IMG/VR virus record: IMGVR_UViG_3300021961_000440
Span: 1-29,447 of that record
DNA length: 29,447 bases
Origin: a virus
Direction: 5' to 3' (one strand)
The position numbers and the translations under genes are program-made. Shown here one piece after another: positions 1 to 5,519 of this stretch. Positions within the stretch are counted from its first letter, which is position 1; the number at the start of each line of letters is the position of its first letter. The notes beneath the pieces were generated by a model. That model searched no databases. It saw nothing but the letters and a program-made list of their open reading frames with translations, and had not been told where the DNA came from.

Positions 1-14
1 TTGCGAAAATATAC

Positions 15-36
15 CGACCACTTCTACAACTGGCAC
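15..36 (-). repeat. 22-bp operon-boundary dyad, copy 1
   Basis: This is the left-most copy of the GTGCCASTT-N4-AASTGKCAC element. The half-sites CCACTT and AACTGGCAC are intact, while the first three bases are degenerate. It lies downstream of tRNA-Thr, so it closes the 1308-to-tRNA operon. The promoter it would serve lies beyond the window. Confidence 0.7.
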
Positions 37-71
37 ATGGTATCATTTATCTGCCACACATTTGTGGTAAA

Positions 72-145
72 AGCTAGTGACAAGACTTGAACTTGCGACC
101 TGAGCTTTACAAAAGCCCTGCTCTATCCAACTGAGCTACACTAGC
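72..145 (-). tRNA. tRNA-Thr (UGU)
   Basis: A full cloverleaf can be drawn. The acceptor stem GCTAGTG/CACTAGC is perfect, the D arm is GCTC/GAGC, the anticodon loop is TTTGTAA (anticodon TGT), and the T loop is TTCAAGT. No CCA is encoded. It is the last gene of the operon that starts at 1308 and lies just below the 104-aa membrane protein gene. UGU reads ACA and ACU-type codons, which are frequent in this AT-rich phage. Confidence 0.96.
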
Positions 146-152
146 AAAAAGA

Positions 153-467
153 TCAGTCCTTGGATATATTTAGAATAAACCAAATACCAAGACCAATCAT
201 AACAAATAGGAGGATGTATTTCCATGCAGCAACTAGAATACATGCTGCAATTAAAAGTAACACAAACCCACCATCAAATCCTGATGATGAACCAGAATCA
301 GATTCATTATCATCAGAACTGTATGAGTTGTCTATGACTGCTGTGATACATTTACCACCAGTCATAGACTCTGCAAATGAAACTGCATCACTGTAAGTAT
401 ATGCTTCCACCCTCACAGTTTGTAACCAATTAGATGGAGTCCTTACAGTACATTTCCACTCATTCAT
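153..467 (-). CDS. small membrane protein, unknown function
   Basis: A 104-aa protein of no family I recognise. The N-terminal ~45 residues are soluble (they include CTVRTPSNWLQTVRVEAY), followed by an acidic Ser/Asp/Gly linker (about residues 46-66). Two hydrophobic segments fill the C-terminus (about 68-81 and 83-100), so it is probably an integral membrane protein with the N-domain on one side. The start codon overlaps the stop of the exonuclease gene (ATGA), implying translational coupling. Confidence 0.8.
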   Translation of the reverse strand: MNEWKCTVRTPSNWLQTVRVEAYTYSDAVSFAESMTGGKCITAVIDNSYSSDDNESDSGSSSGFDGGFVLLLIAACILVAAWKYILLFVMIGLGIWFILNISKD

Positions 468-1144
468 TTGTTATTATATTCCTGAATATACTGCTTGAGA
501 GTGTCAACATAGTCATCAGGATTCTTGATGAAAACTTGAGTTTCACCTGAATGACAAGAAACAAGAGTCACAATTTGAGTAACTTTCTTACCAGTCATTT
601 CCTCATACATTTTAGCATAACCTGTCTCCTGCACAAAATAATTGAGAATCTGAGATTCATACTTTGGTTTAGAAGAACTCTTGAAGTCAATTACAGACAA
701 CTGACCATCAAACTCAGCAATACAATCTACACGACCTGCAATGCCAAGTTGTTCAGAATACAGAGCACATTCTTGATAGTGAACATTGTTAATCCTGTCA
801 AGAAGATGTTGAAATTGACTGAACAATTTCAGGGCAATTTCATAATTCTCATTGCCTTCATATTCTGAAAAGTCAATAGAATTGTCTACATATTGTTCTA
901 CAATACTGTGAAACTTAGTGCCATTGGTAGATGCAAACTGACTGATCTTGTTTGCTACATCAGCACCTACACGTTCCCTCCACTCTGCAATAGATTTGCG
1001 ATTCTGATAGGAAGTAACAGTGGTGATAGAAGGCAACAGTTTGCCATTCACCACATATTTACGAGAACCATCTACAGTTTGAGTAGGAATATCTGCAAGT
1101 TTAGGCAGATTGAGGTGATGAAAAGGTTGAGAAATGGTAATCAT
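464..1144 (-). CDS. PD-(D/E)XK exonuclease, MGME1/RecB-like
   Basis: A predicted DNA exonuclease of 226 aa. It shows the PD-(D/E)XK core of the RecB/Cas4/MGME1 group: H79-x3-E83 in a helix, D140 in GIAGRVDCIAEFDG, D153-F-K155 in the VIDFKSS strand, and the Q172-x3-Y176 helix motif (QETGYAKMYEE). This type of exonuclease is common in T4-like cyanophages and probably acts in phage DNA replication, recombination or host DNA degradation. ATG at 1144 is chosen over an in-frame TTG 18 bases upstream. The start follows ATTATTAACAACAAC, a leader also seen before the gene at 6395, with no clear Shine-Dalgarno. Confidence 0.85.
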   Translation of the reverse strand: MITISQPFHHLNLPKLADIPTQTVDGSRKYVVNGKLLPSITTVTSYQNRKSIAEWRERVGADVANKISQFASTNGTKFHSIVEQYVDNSIDFSEYEGNENYEIALKLFSQFQHLLDRINNVHYQECALYSEQLGIAGRVDCIAEFDGQLSVIDFKSSSKPKYESQILNYFVQETGYAKMYEEMTGKKVTQIVTLVSCHSGETQVFIKNPDDYVDTLKQYIQEYNNK

Positions 1145-1158
1145 GTTGTTGTTAATAA

Positions 1159-1308
1159 TCAAAGGAACTCAGCAATGTAATAGTCAACAGTAATTTCTAA
1201 TTCTGCTGCTTTTGCCTCAAGTTCCATGGTATATTCTTCTGCCATTTGTGCATCTGCATGGTCACAGAATAGATCAAGGGTGGATTGGTGCATCATTTTA
1301 TCTTTCAT
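1159..1308 (-). CDS. 49-aa acidic protein, unknown
   Basis: First gene of the operon 1308 to tRNA-Thr. The protein begins MKDKMMHQSTLDLFCDH and is acidic and helical, with no recognisable domain. The ATG at 1308 lies exactly 7 bases below the -10 box, which would make the message leaderless. In-frame ATGs at 1296 and 1293 give a 12-15-nt leader and are the alternative start. A longer reading frame upstream runs through the promoter and is not credible. Confidence 0.7.
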   Translation of the reverse strand: MKDKMMHQSTLDLFCDHADAQMAEEYTMELEAKAAELEITVDYYIAEFL

Positions 1309-1343
1309 ACATGTATGATACCATAGATTCACAAGAAAGTCAA
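1306..1343 (-). promoter_or_regulatory. early sigma70-type promoter with start-site dyad (class A)
   Basis: TTGACT (1343-1338), a 17-bp spacer and TATCAT (1320-1315) preceded by TGG, an extended -10. The perfect 12-bp palindrome CATACATGTATG (1306-1317) covers the predicted start site and the ATG. The 22-bp dyad lies 30 bp above the -10 box. Confidence 0.85.
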
Positions 1344-1349
1344 GCATTA

Positions 1350-1372
1350 GTGGACACTCCTACAACTGTCAC
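1350..1372 (-). repeat. 22-bp operon-boundary dyad, copy 2
   Basis: This copy reads GTGGACACT-CCTAC-AACTGTCAC. It contains the stop codon of the 67-aa gene (1369-1371) and ends 6 bp upstream of the -35 box of the 1308 promoter. Confidence 0.8.
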
Positions 1373-1572
1373 ACCCACGCTTGCATAAACTCATCAAGGT
1401 GGAAAGTATCGTCTGTTCCAGTCTCAACAATTAACTCATCATAGCTCATCTCTTTTAGACCTTCCAAGTATTCTTCTGGTGTGGGATCATTATCAGGATC
1501 AAAGTCATCATGACAAAGGAACTCATATTCTGCCACAAGTGCATTGATTAGTTGTTGTTTAGTGTAGGTCAC
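1369..1572 (-). CDS. 67-aa acidic protein, unknown
   Basis: Product begins MTYTKQQLINALVAEYEFLC; rich in Asp/Glu, predicted helical, no signal peptide, no known domain. The start is GTG at 1572, overlapping the ATG-TGA end of the 39-aa gene upstream; no ATG is available. Its stop codon lies inside dyad copy 2. It is the last gene of the 2101-1369 operon. Confidence 0.75.
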   Translation of the reverse strand: MTYTKQQLINALVAEYEFLCHDDFDPDNDPTPEEYLEGLKEMSYDELIVETGTDDTFHLDEFMQAWV

Positions 1573-1688
1573 ATGGTATAGGTATGATGGTCAATTTTCT
1601 GCAAATCTTGTTGCATTTGATGATCAGTATTTGTGCTAATGATAATGCCAATGATCAGACACAAAATACAAAAAACAGTTGCTCTCAT
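1569..1688 (-). CDS. 39-aa single-pass membrane or secreted peptide
   Basis: Starts at ATG 1688 and ends at TGA 1569. The sequence opens MRATVFCILCLIIGIIIS, a hydrophobic stretch of about 15 residues that could be a signal anchor, followed by a short polar tail. It overlaps the gene above by ATGA and the GTG-start gene below by 4 bases, so it fits a coupled three-gene operon. Confidence 0.7.
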   Translation of the reverse strand: MRATVFCILCLIIGIIISTNTDHQMQQDLQKIDHHTYTM

Positions 1689-2101
1689 TTGTAGAGATAA
1701 CCTCCTGCCCAATCAGCACGTTGGTACATTTGTTCCCTAGAAGAATCATCAAGCAAGTTATACCTTACACCTTTAGCAGGTGACTGCCAGGATGCAGATT
1801 TGTACACATCACCATTAGTCAGATCCACAAATGCATGGGCACTGCGTTGCTTACTGGGACCAGCAAGATGAATAATCTTAGCATATTTCTTACCCTTGTT
1901 GTAGATATATTCATCAACTCCAATACCTTCACAAAGTTGATCAATTTGTTCTTTGTGATAGTCTACATTCTCACCTTTGGCAATATATTGTCTGTGACGT
2001 TCAATAGCAGTAGACTGAAAGTTAGTGCGAAGAACATCACAAAACTGTTCAATCTTGTCAATGATATTTTCAGTGGTCAAGTTGGTGTTTTGATTTTTCA
2101 T
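1685..2101 (-). CDS. 138-aa protein, unknown
   Basis: First gene of the 2101-1369 operon. Soluble, with an N-terminal helical part (TTENIIDKIEQFCDVL, AIERHRQYIAKGENVDYHKEQID) and a C-terminal part rich in aromatic residues and Gly (ADWAGGYLYK at the end). I recognise it only as a cyanophage-type hypothetical. ATG 2101 sits 7 bases below the -10 box, so the message would be leaderless. The alternative is an in-frame TTG at 2080 (giving a protein beginning M-TTENIIDK). Confidence 0.8.
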   Translation of the reverse strand: MKNQNTNLTTENIIDKIEQFCDVLRTNFQSTAIERHRQYIAKGENVDYHKEQIDQLCEGIGVDEYIYNKGKKYAKIIHLAGPSKQRSAHAFVDLTNGDVYKSASWQSPAKGVRYNLLDDSSREQMYQRADWAGGYLYK

Positions 2102-2136
2102 ACATGTATGATAGCACAAGAATCAGCAAAAGTCAA
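2099..2136 (-). promoter_or_regulatory. early sigma70-type promoter with start-site dyad (class A)
   Basis: TTGACT (2136-2131), 17-bp spacer, extended -10 TGC-TATCAT (2113-2108). The palindrome CATACATGTATG (2099-2110) covers the predicted start site, as at 1306. The 22-bp dyad is 30 bp above the -10. Confidence 0.87.
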
Positions 2137-2142
2137 TAGGTA

Positions 2143-2165
2143 GTGGACAGTTCCACAACTGTCAC
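2143..2165 (-). repeat. 22-bp operon-boundary dyad, copy 3
   Basis: The best dyad of the set: GACAGTT-CCAC-AACTGTC is a perfect inverted repeat with GTG and CAC outer ends. It lies between the stop of the 70-aa gene (2167) and the 2101 promoter. Confidence 0.85.
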
Positions 2166-2166
2166 A

Positions 2167-2379
2167 TCAATACCTTTTTGGTATGTCACAATATGCTACT
2201 GGTTCATAGTCAGATCCATCACTAATTGATGTGCTAATATCTTGAATCTCTTTTGCTTTATACAACAGAAATTCAAGATCTTCAATTAAATTACTTAAAT
2301 TATCATTTGTTTTTCCAAGCAGAGCATCATTAATTCTTTCAAATGCTGCTGATGTTTGTAGAGAATGTGTGTGAATCAT
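2167..2379 (-). CDS. 70-aa helical protein, unknown
   Basis: Product begins MIHTHSLQTSAAFERIND and has a long amphipathic helix region (about residues 12-50) with a short C-terminal tail (CDIPKRY). No known domain. ATGA overlap with the 41-aa gene above. It is the last gene of the 2981-2167 operon. Confidence 0.75.
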   Translation of the reverse strand: MIHTHSLQTSAAFERINDALLGKTNDNLSNLIEDLEFLLYKAKEIQDISTSISDGSDYEPVAYCDIPKRY

Positions 2380-2501
2380 TTTATTTTATACTTCTCCTTC
2401 AATACTTTCAGAACTTGTTTGCGTGATTTGATTCTGCCTTTGCAAGTGCCTTTTGTATTCTTTTGTTTTCCTGAGTTGTGAATCCAATTAGGTGTGTTCA
2501 T
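2376..2501 (-). CDS. 41-aa very basic protein, unknown
   Basis: ATG 2501 to TGA 2376. The product MNTPNWIHNSGKQKNTKGTC... has many Lys/Arg residues (roughly a third of the chain), which suggests nucleic-acid or ribosome binding, but no fold is recognised. It begins 17 bases after the 3' end of tRNA-Arg and overlaps the next gene by ATGA. The reading is supported by the clean coupling, not by homology. Confidence 0.65.
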   Translation of the reverse strand: MNTPNWIHNSGKQKNTKGTCKGRIKSRKQVLKVLKEKYKIK

Positions 2502-2517
2502 TGTTTTACAGTTAGAA

Positions 2518-2590
2518 CAGGCACAGAGGGACTCGAACCCCCACTCAACTGCTTAGAAGGCAGTGGCATTATCCATTATGCTATGTGCCC
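2518..2590 (-). tRNA. tRNA-Arg (UCU), copy 1
   Basis: Acceptor GGGCACA/TGTGCCT (the first pair is G-U), D arm GCAT/ATGC, anticodon arm ACTGC-CTTCTAA-GCAGT (anticodon TCT), T loop TTCGAGT. It reads AGA/AGG, the Arg codons favoured in AT-rich phage genes. The anticodon arm is identical to the second tRNA-Arg(UCU) at 16189-16262. Confidence 0.95.
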
Positions 2591-2620
2591 AAACAAGGGG
2601 CAACATGCCCCTATTTAGCA

Positions 2621-2773
2621 TCAGAACTCAATGGGTTCAAGGGTTGGTTGTGCACCTGCACTTTCAGTGCTAATGCTATCACTATCACCACCAGCAAGAA
2701 CATCAAGAATAGCAAGGATTTCATTGCCATTCTGACCCTTACGCAGAGCACCAATCATGAGATCAAGAGACAT
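2621..2773 (-). CDS. 50-aa protein, unknown (cyanophage small ORF)
   Basis: Product begins MSLDLMIGALRKGQNGNEI. A helical N-terminus (to about residue 27) is followed by a low-complexity Gly/Ser/Asp tail. An in-frame ATG at 2830 would add 19 poorly conserved-looking residues, so the ATG at 2773 is preferred. It lies between the 47-aa gene and tRNA-Arg. Confidence 0.65.
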   Translation of the reverse strand: MSLDLMIGALRKGQNGNEILAILDVLAGGDSDSISTESAGAQPTLEPIEF

Positions 2774-2837
2774 AATAAAGAAAGTGATGAATGAACAAGA
2801 TGTGTAACTTTGGGGCAAACACATTCCCATCAATCAA

Positions 2838-2981
2838 TCAGTCTGTGAGACCTACATTAACTAATTCAAACTCATCTTCATCTGAGAGATTGTAAATGAG
2901 TTGATAATAGTCTTCATAATCAACACCAAGATAAGATGCAAAATCTTCTAGGTCATCATGCAATTTACAAGTGTCAATCAT
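2838..2981 (-). CDS. 47-aa acidic protein with FAxYLGVDYEDY motif (paralogue A)
   Basis: ATG 2981 is preceded by GAGG, a good Shine-Dalgarno. The product carries FASYLGVDYEDY at about residues 14-25. A paralogue with FAEYLGVDYEDY lies at 16364-16504, and the nucleotide similarity over the motif is also obvious. Both copies stand shortly upstream of a tRNA-Arg(UCU). No known domain. First gene of the 2981-2167 operon. Confidence 0.75.
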   Translation of the reverse strand: MIDTCKLHDDLEDFASYLGVDYEDYYQLIYNLSDEDEFELVNVGLTD

Positions 2982-3005
2982 TGTTCCTCAACTGTTGATG
3001 TAATA

Positions 3006-3014
3006 ATCATAGCA
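3006..3014 (-). promoter_or_regulatory. extended -10 promoter for the 2981 operon
   Basis: TGC-TATGAT (3014-3006), with no convincing -35 hexamer (TACCAA at the 17-bp position). The 22-bp dyad at 3042 is 31 bp above the -10 box, the usual spacing in this window. The gene start is 25 bases downstream. Confidence 0.65.
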
Positions 3015-3150
3015 CACAAACTTGAGTTTTGGTAGTTGTGTGTGCCACTTCTACATCTGACACAGTGGTATAGTTTTGTGTTTGTGCCTTGAGTGTAATG
3101 AATGGATCACCCACAAGTAGAATTGTGCACAAAAAGATTCCCTTCCACAT
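3007..3150 (-). CDS. 47-aa secreted-type microprotein that runs through a dyad and promoter
   Basis: ATG 3150 to TGA 3007, starting 4 bases after the stop of the 61-aa gene. The N-terminus (MWKGIFLCTILLVGDPFITL) looks like a signal peptide or anchor; the tail is polar. Codons 31-38 (SDVEVAH) are written by the 22-bp dyad, and the stop codon lies inside the -10 box of the next promoter. The frame could be partly accidental, but the hydrophobic start and tight spacing support translation. Confidence 0.5.
   Translation of the reverse strand: MWKGIFLCTILLVGDPFITLKAQTQNYTTVSDVEVAHTTTKTQVCVL
3042..3063 (-). repeat. 22-bp operon-boundary dyad, copy 4
   Basis: The copy reads GTGCCACTT-CTAC-ATCTGACAC. 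It lies inside the end of the 47-aa reading frame and 31 bp upstream of the -10 box of the 2981 promoter. Confidence 0.75.
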
Positions 3151-3154
3151 AGTA

Positions 3155-3340
3155 TTATACATCATAAATCTTATTCATGTTAAGATGTTCCCTATACCAA
3201 ACTTCATCCTCTTTGGTATTAAAAGAAAGACCCAACAAAAAACTATAATGGTCTGCCCAAATCATGCAACTACTTTCAAACCAATCTTTCATCAATTCAG
3301 TGTTGCAATCCTGGAGAGTTTTCATCTTTATGTTTGTCAT
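3155..3340 (-). CDS. 61-aa protein, unknown
   Basis: Product begins MTNIKMKTLQDCNTELM and contains aromatic-rich segments (WFESSCMIWADHYSFLLGL; VWYREHL). No known domain. ATG 3340 lies 7 bases below the -10 box (leaderless). The in-frame ATG at 3325 would leave a 15-nt leader and is equally possible. First gene of a short operon with the 47-aa microprotein. Confidence 0.7.
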   Translation of the reverse strand: MTNIKMKTLQDCNTELMKDWFESSCMIWADHYSFLLGLSFNTKEDEVWYREHLNMNKIYDV

Positions 3341-3352
3341 GTAGACATGATA
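3338..3352 (-). promoter_or_regulatory. extended -10 promoter with start-site dyad (class A variant)
   Basis: TGC-TATCAT with the hexamer at 3352-3347. The start site is covered by CATGTAGACATG (3338-3349), a 12-bp dyad similar in place and form to CATACATGTATG. No -35 consensus. The 22-bp dyad is 31 bp above the -10. Confidence 0.7.
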
Positions 3353-3382
3353 GCATGAAAAGAGGCACTGTGCTCATTTACA

Positions 3383-3404
3383 GTGCCAGTTCCACAAGTG
3401 TCAC
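3383..3404 (-). repeat. 22-bp operon-boundary dyad, copy 5
   Basis: The copy reads GTGCCAGTT-CCAC-AAGTGTCAC and contains the stop codon (3401-3403) of the 80-aa gene upstream. Confidence 0.82.
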
Positions 3405-3643
3405 TCTGGCATCAGACTCTGCAGAGTTTCTTCATCATAAAGATCTAAGATTTCATCTTTTACTTCTTCTTCACTCCACATTTCAATGTTTTGCATAATA
3501 GAATCAAATGCAAAAGTGACTAGAGTATCCATATCCATCCCATCAATAATCATGTGGGTATAGTTTTCTTTGAGGGAAACAAGTTGAGATTCAGTCAATG
3601 GAATAGATTCAGATTTCAGGATTTCAGAGTAAAGATCAGACAT
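3401..3643 (-). CDS. 80-aa acidic helical protein, unknown
   Basis: Product begins MSDLYSEILKSESIPLTESQ. Strongly acidic with predicted helices, including WSEEEVKDEILDLYDEETL near the C-terminus. No known domain. ATG 3643 overlaps the end of the coiled-coil gene by 8 bases; an in-frame TTG one codon upstream is less likely. The stop lies inside dyad copy 5, so it ends the 3973-3401 operon. Confidence 0.78.
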   Translation of the reverse strand: MSDLYSEILKSESIPLTESQLVSLKENYTHMIIDGMDMDTLVTFAFDSIMQNIEMWSEEEVKDEILDLYDEETLQSLMPE

Positions 3644-3851
3644 CAATTTCTGCTAATTTCTTTTGCTTACGAAGATCAGAGATAATCATTTGAAGTTCTA
3701 GAACATCTTGCCTACATTCTTCTAGATCTTCACAGAGCATTTCATATTGATACTCTGATTTACACTTTCTGATTTGCTTTGTGATCTTATCATATTTCTT
3801 TTTAGCATCCTTTAGTTGCTTTTCGTACTCTTGAATAGAATTGTAGTTCAT
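3636..3851 (-). CDS. 71-aa coiled-coil protein, unknown
   Basis: The chain is almost entirely charged heptad-like helix (Lys/Glu/Gln-rich; YEKQLKDAKKKYDKITKQI and later ELQMIISDLRKQKKL), so a coiled-coil oligomer is likely. ATGA overlap with the 41-aa membrane protein gene above. Confidence 0.78.
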   Translation of the reverse strand: MNYNSIQEYEKQLKDAKKKYDKITKQIRKCKSEYQYEMLCEDLEECRQDVLELQMIISDLRKQKKLAEIDV

Positions 3852-3973
3852 TTGTTGAAAGAAGAATTGTAATAGCGACGAAAGGCAGTAACAATAATAA
3901 TGGCAGTGCTAATGACACCAACCAAACCAAGGAAGGTAACAGCATCACCTGAAAAAGTATAAGTGTTAGGCAT
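3848..3973 (-). CDS. 41-aa single-pass membrane protein
   Basis: ATG 3973 to TGA 3848. The product begins MPNTYTFSGDAVTFLGLVG and has one transmembrane helix (about residues 11-31, ending IIIVTAFRR) and a basic C-terminal tail. It is the size of small photosystem-associated peptides, but I cannot match it to any, so function is unknown. First gene of the 3973-3401 operon; the start is 22 bases below the -10 box. Confidence 0.75.
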   Translation of the reverse strand: MPNTYTFSGDAVTFLGLVGVISTAIIIVTAFRRYYNSSFNK

Positions 3974-3983
3974 TTGTTTTTTG

Positions 3984-4023
3984 ATTACCTTGTAATAGTA
4001 GCAGAGTGAGAGAAAAAAATCAA
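3984..4023 (-). promoter_or_regulatory. early sigma70-type promoter with start-site dyad (class B)
   Basis: TTGATT (4023-4018), 17-bp spacer, extended -10 TGC-TACTAT (4000-3995). ATTAC-CTT-GTAAT at about 3984-3996 is the class B dyad at the start site. The 22-bp dyad is 32 bp above the -10. Confidence 0.83.
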
Positions 4024-4031
4024 GTGGTTGT

Positions 4032-4053
4032 GTGCCACTTCATCAACTGTCCT
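4032..4053 (-). repeat. 22-bp operon-boundary dyad, copy 6
   Basis: The copy reads GTGCCACTT-CATC-AACTGTCCT and reaches into the stop codon of the RlpA-like gene (4052-4054). Confidence 0.8.
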
Positions 4054-4390
4054 ATCCAACTACTCTCCAGCATACAACAGCGTTTCCCTTACGTGGAGAA
4101 GCAATGTGAGCAAAAGCAGCATAAGAAAGATCCAAGTCAGCATGAGAATATGGACCACGATCATTTACTTTTACAATTACTTGTTTGAGGTTGTCTTGAT
4201 TTGTGACCCTAATTTTGCTTCCCATAGGCAGGTAAGGATGAGCAGCAGTCCAACGATAAGCATCAAATCTTTCGCCACTTGCAGTAGTTTGACCATGGAA
4301 ACCATCACCTACACCATAGTAAGTTGCCATGCCACAAGTTAGACCAGCAATCAATCCAATCATATCAATCCCAAGAAACATTTTGAACAA
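4052..4390 (-). CDS. RlpA-like lytic transglycosylase (double-psi beta-barrel)
   Basis: A 112-aa protein with a short hydrophobic N-terminus (to about residue 20) and then a complete RlpA-type double-psi barrel: GMATYYG, FHGQTTASGE, TAAHPYLPMGS, VTN, and VNDRGPY. The residues matching the known RlpA active site are present with correct spacing: E40, D43 and H51, plus D77 of the NDRG motif. RlpA proteins cleave naked peptidoglycan glycans in the cell envelope. The neighbouring gene encodes a signal-peptide protein, so the pair probably works in the periplasm. ATGs at 4381 and 4363 are alternative starts; the last avoids overlap with the upstream gene but shortens the signal. Confidence 0.88.
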   Translation of the reverse strand: MFKMFLGIDMIGLIAGLTCGMATYYGVGDGFHGQTTASGERFDAYRWTAAHPYLPMGSKIRVTNQDNLKQVIVKVNDRGPYSHADLDLSYAAFAHIASPRKGNAVVCWRVVG

Positions 4391-4757
4391 GGAACCCAGG
4401 CATTACATAAGTCCAAGCACCTAAGTCATTGTGTCCACCAGTTTTATATTCCCACTTGTACTCAAACTTATTGTGACTATCCCAAGTCATATATCCCTGC
4501 TCTTTATCAAATCTGCCTTTGATTGTGAGACTATGTTTGTTAGAAAAGATGTTTCTTGTGCGTAATGCTCCACCCTTTTCACGGGTTTCAATCACCACAC
4601 AGGTATCAGGATAGGTTTGAATACCTGACTCCAACATACAGGGAGTTTCATATCTAAAAGGACGATAGAAAACATTTTGTTCTGGAGTTGCAAATGCAGG
4701 ACTTGCTAACAATAAAGAAGCAAGAGCAAACAATTTAGATTTATTCAAAATCATCAT
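4365..4757 (-). CDS. secreted protein of unknown function
   Basis: 130 aa with a clear signal peptide (MMILNKSKLFALASLLLASPAFA, cleavage after AFA). The mature part is about 107 residues, beta-rich, with two Cys close together (PCMLES and DTCVV) that could form a disulphide. No family recognised. It overlaps the 32-aa membrane peptide gene by 17 bases and the RlpA-like gene by up to 26, suggesting joint action in the envelope. ATG 4757 and 4754 are both usable. Confidence 0.8.
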   Translation of the reverse strand: MMILNKSKLFALASLLLASPAFATPEQNVFYRPFRYETPCMLESGIQTYPDTCVVIETREKGGALRTRNIFSNKHSLTIKGRFDKEQGYMTWDSHNKFEYKWEYKTGGHNDLGAWTYVMPGFLVQNVSWD

Positions 4758-4839
4758 CTCTTGGATTAACAGAACAGAAAGTATAGTTGATTGCTAATGC
4801 AATGGCAAGTGCAGTGAAATAACCTATAAGAATGGTCAT
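4741..4839 (-). CDS. 32-aa single-pass membrane peptide
   Basis: ATG 4839 to TAA 4741. MTILIGYFTALAIALAINYT makes one transmembrane helix, followed by an acidic tail. It overlaps the gene above by ATGA and the secreted-protein gene below by 17 bases. Very short, but coupling and hydrophobicity make it credible. Confidence 0.62.
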   Translation of the reverse strand: MTILIGYFTALAIALAINYTFCSVNPRDDDFE

Positions 4840-5012
4840 GGAGTAGGATCAAAATATACTATTTCTTCCAACATAGGAAGTATTTCATATTGAATATCAT
4901 CAAGATGTTGACCCATAATAGTCATATCCATCTCATGAAGTTTATTCTCACGCTCTACAACTTGTTTTAGAAGTTTGTAGGCATTTTCAATGTCACTGTA
5001 AGAATATATCAC
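4836..5012 (-). CDS. 58-aa acidic helical protein, unknown
   Basis: GTG start at 5012 overlapping the upstream stop (GTGA); a second GTG lies one codon earlier at 5015. The product (after the start: IYSYSDIENAYKLLKQVV...) is a single long helix region with many Glu/Asp, a likely coiled coil. It ends in an ATGA overlap with the 32-aa gene. Confidence 0.65.
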   Translation of the reverse strand: MIYSYSDIENAYKLLKQVVERENKLHEMDMTIMGQHLDDIQYEILPMLEEIVYFDPTP

Positions 5013-5293
5013 CACTCACCTCTTTGAATCAGAATCTTGCGAATCTCATTATATGCAAACTGTTGAGTCTTACGATCTTGAGCATGATCAAGAACATAAT
5101 ACATTTTCTTGAGATACTCATCCTGAGTAGTAATATGAATCACTTTTGCTTTAGTCATTCCAAGACCTTGAATAGGAGAACCTGCTTTAACTTTACTCTT
5201 TCCAAAGTTTCCAGTCACATTACCTTGAGTACGAAGTTTGGGTTTGATTTTGGAAAGATTGGAGGTTGCGAAGTTCATCTGTGTTTTATTCAT
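5009..5293 (-). CDS. 94-aa basic protein, unknown
   Basis: First gene of the 5293-4052 operon. The N-terminal half is basic and Gly/Lys-rich; the C-terminal half is helical (YLKKMYYVLDHAQDRKTQQF, NEIRKILIQRGEW). No known domain. ATG 5293 is 7 bases below the -10 box; an in-frame ATG at 5278 gives a 15-nt leader. Confidence 0.73.
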   Translation of the reverse strand: MNKTQMNFATSNLSKIKPKLRTQGNVTGNFGKSKVKAGSPIQGLGMTKAKVIHITTQDEYLKKMYYVLDHAQDRKTQQFAYNEIRKILIQRGEW

Positions 5294-5305
5294 ACAAGTA
5301 TGATA
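5291..5305 (-). promoter_or_regulatory. extended -10 promoter with start-site dyad (class A)
   Basis: TGC-TATCAT with the hexamer at 5305-5300 and the imperfect dyad CATACAAGTATG (5291-5302) over the start site. There is no -35 match at 17 bp. The 22-bp dyad is 31 bp above the -10. Confidence 0.72.
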
Positions 5306-5330
5306 GCACACCAGAGGGGGCAATGGGGAT

Positions 5331-5519
5331 TTACTGTGCCACTTCCCCAACTGTCCTCTCTATGTGCTCCACTGTGCTGTGCAGTTTGTTATACAAACCA
5401 CTCAGGGATACTTTACCACTACTCTCCATGATCTTCTGCTCTTTCTTTGACAACAACTGTAGTGCAGTCTTCAGTGCATCCAACTCATCAAGATTCAGTC
5501 TCACAAAATCTTCAGTCAT
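5331..5519 (-). CDS. 62-aa helical protein, unknown
   Basis: Product begins MTEDFVRLNLDELDALKTAL; all-helical and charged, no known domain. Its last codons (RTVGEVAQ) are encoded by dyad copy 7, so the regulatory element doubles as coding sequence. ATGA overlap with the gene above; last gene of the 6556-5331 operon. Confidence 0.72.
   Translation of the reverse strand: MTEDFVRLNLDELDALKTALQLLSKKEQKIMESSGKVSLSGLYNKLHSTVEHIERTVGEVAQ
5336..5357 (-). repeat. 22-bp operon-boundary dyad, copy 7
   Basis: The copy reads GTGCCACTT-CCCC-AACTGTCCT. It is wholly inside the 3' end of the 62-aa gene and 31 bp above the -10 of the 5293 promoter. Confidence 0.8.

Noticed and set aside
54-67. Hairpin CCACA/TGTGG after tRNA-Thr as a terminator
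   Set aside because: The stem is only 5 bp and no U run follows in the transcript direction; it could be a tRNA 3' trailer.
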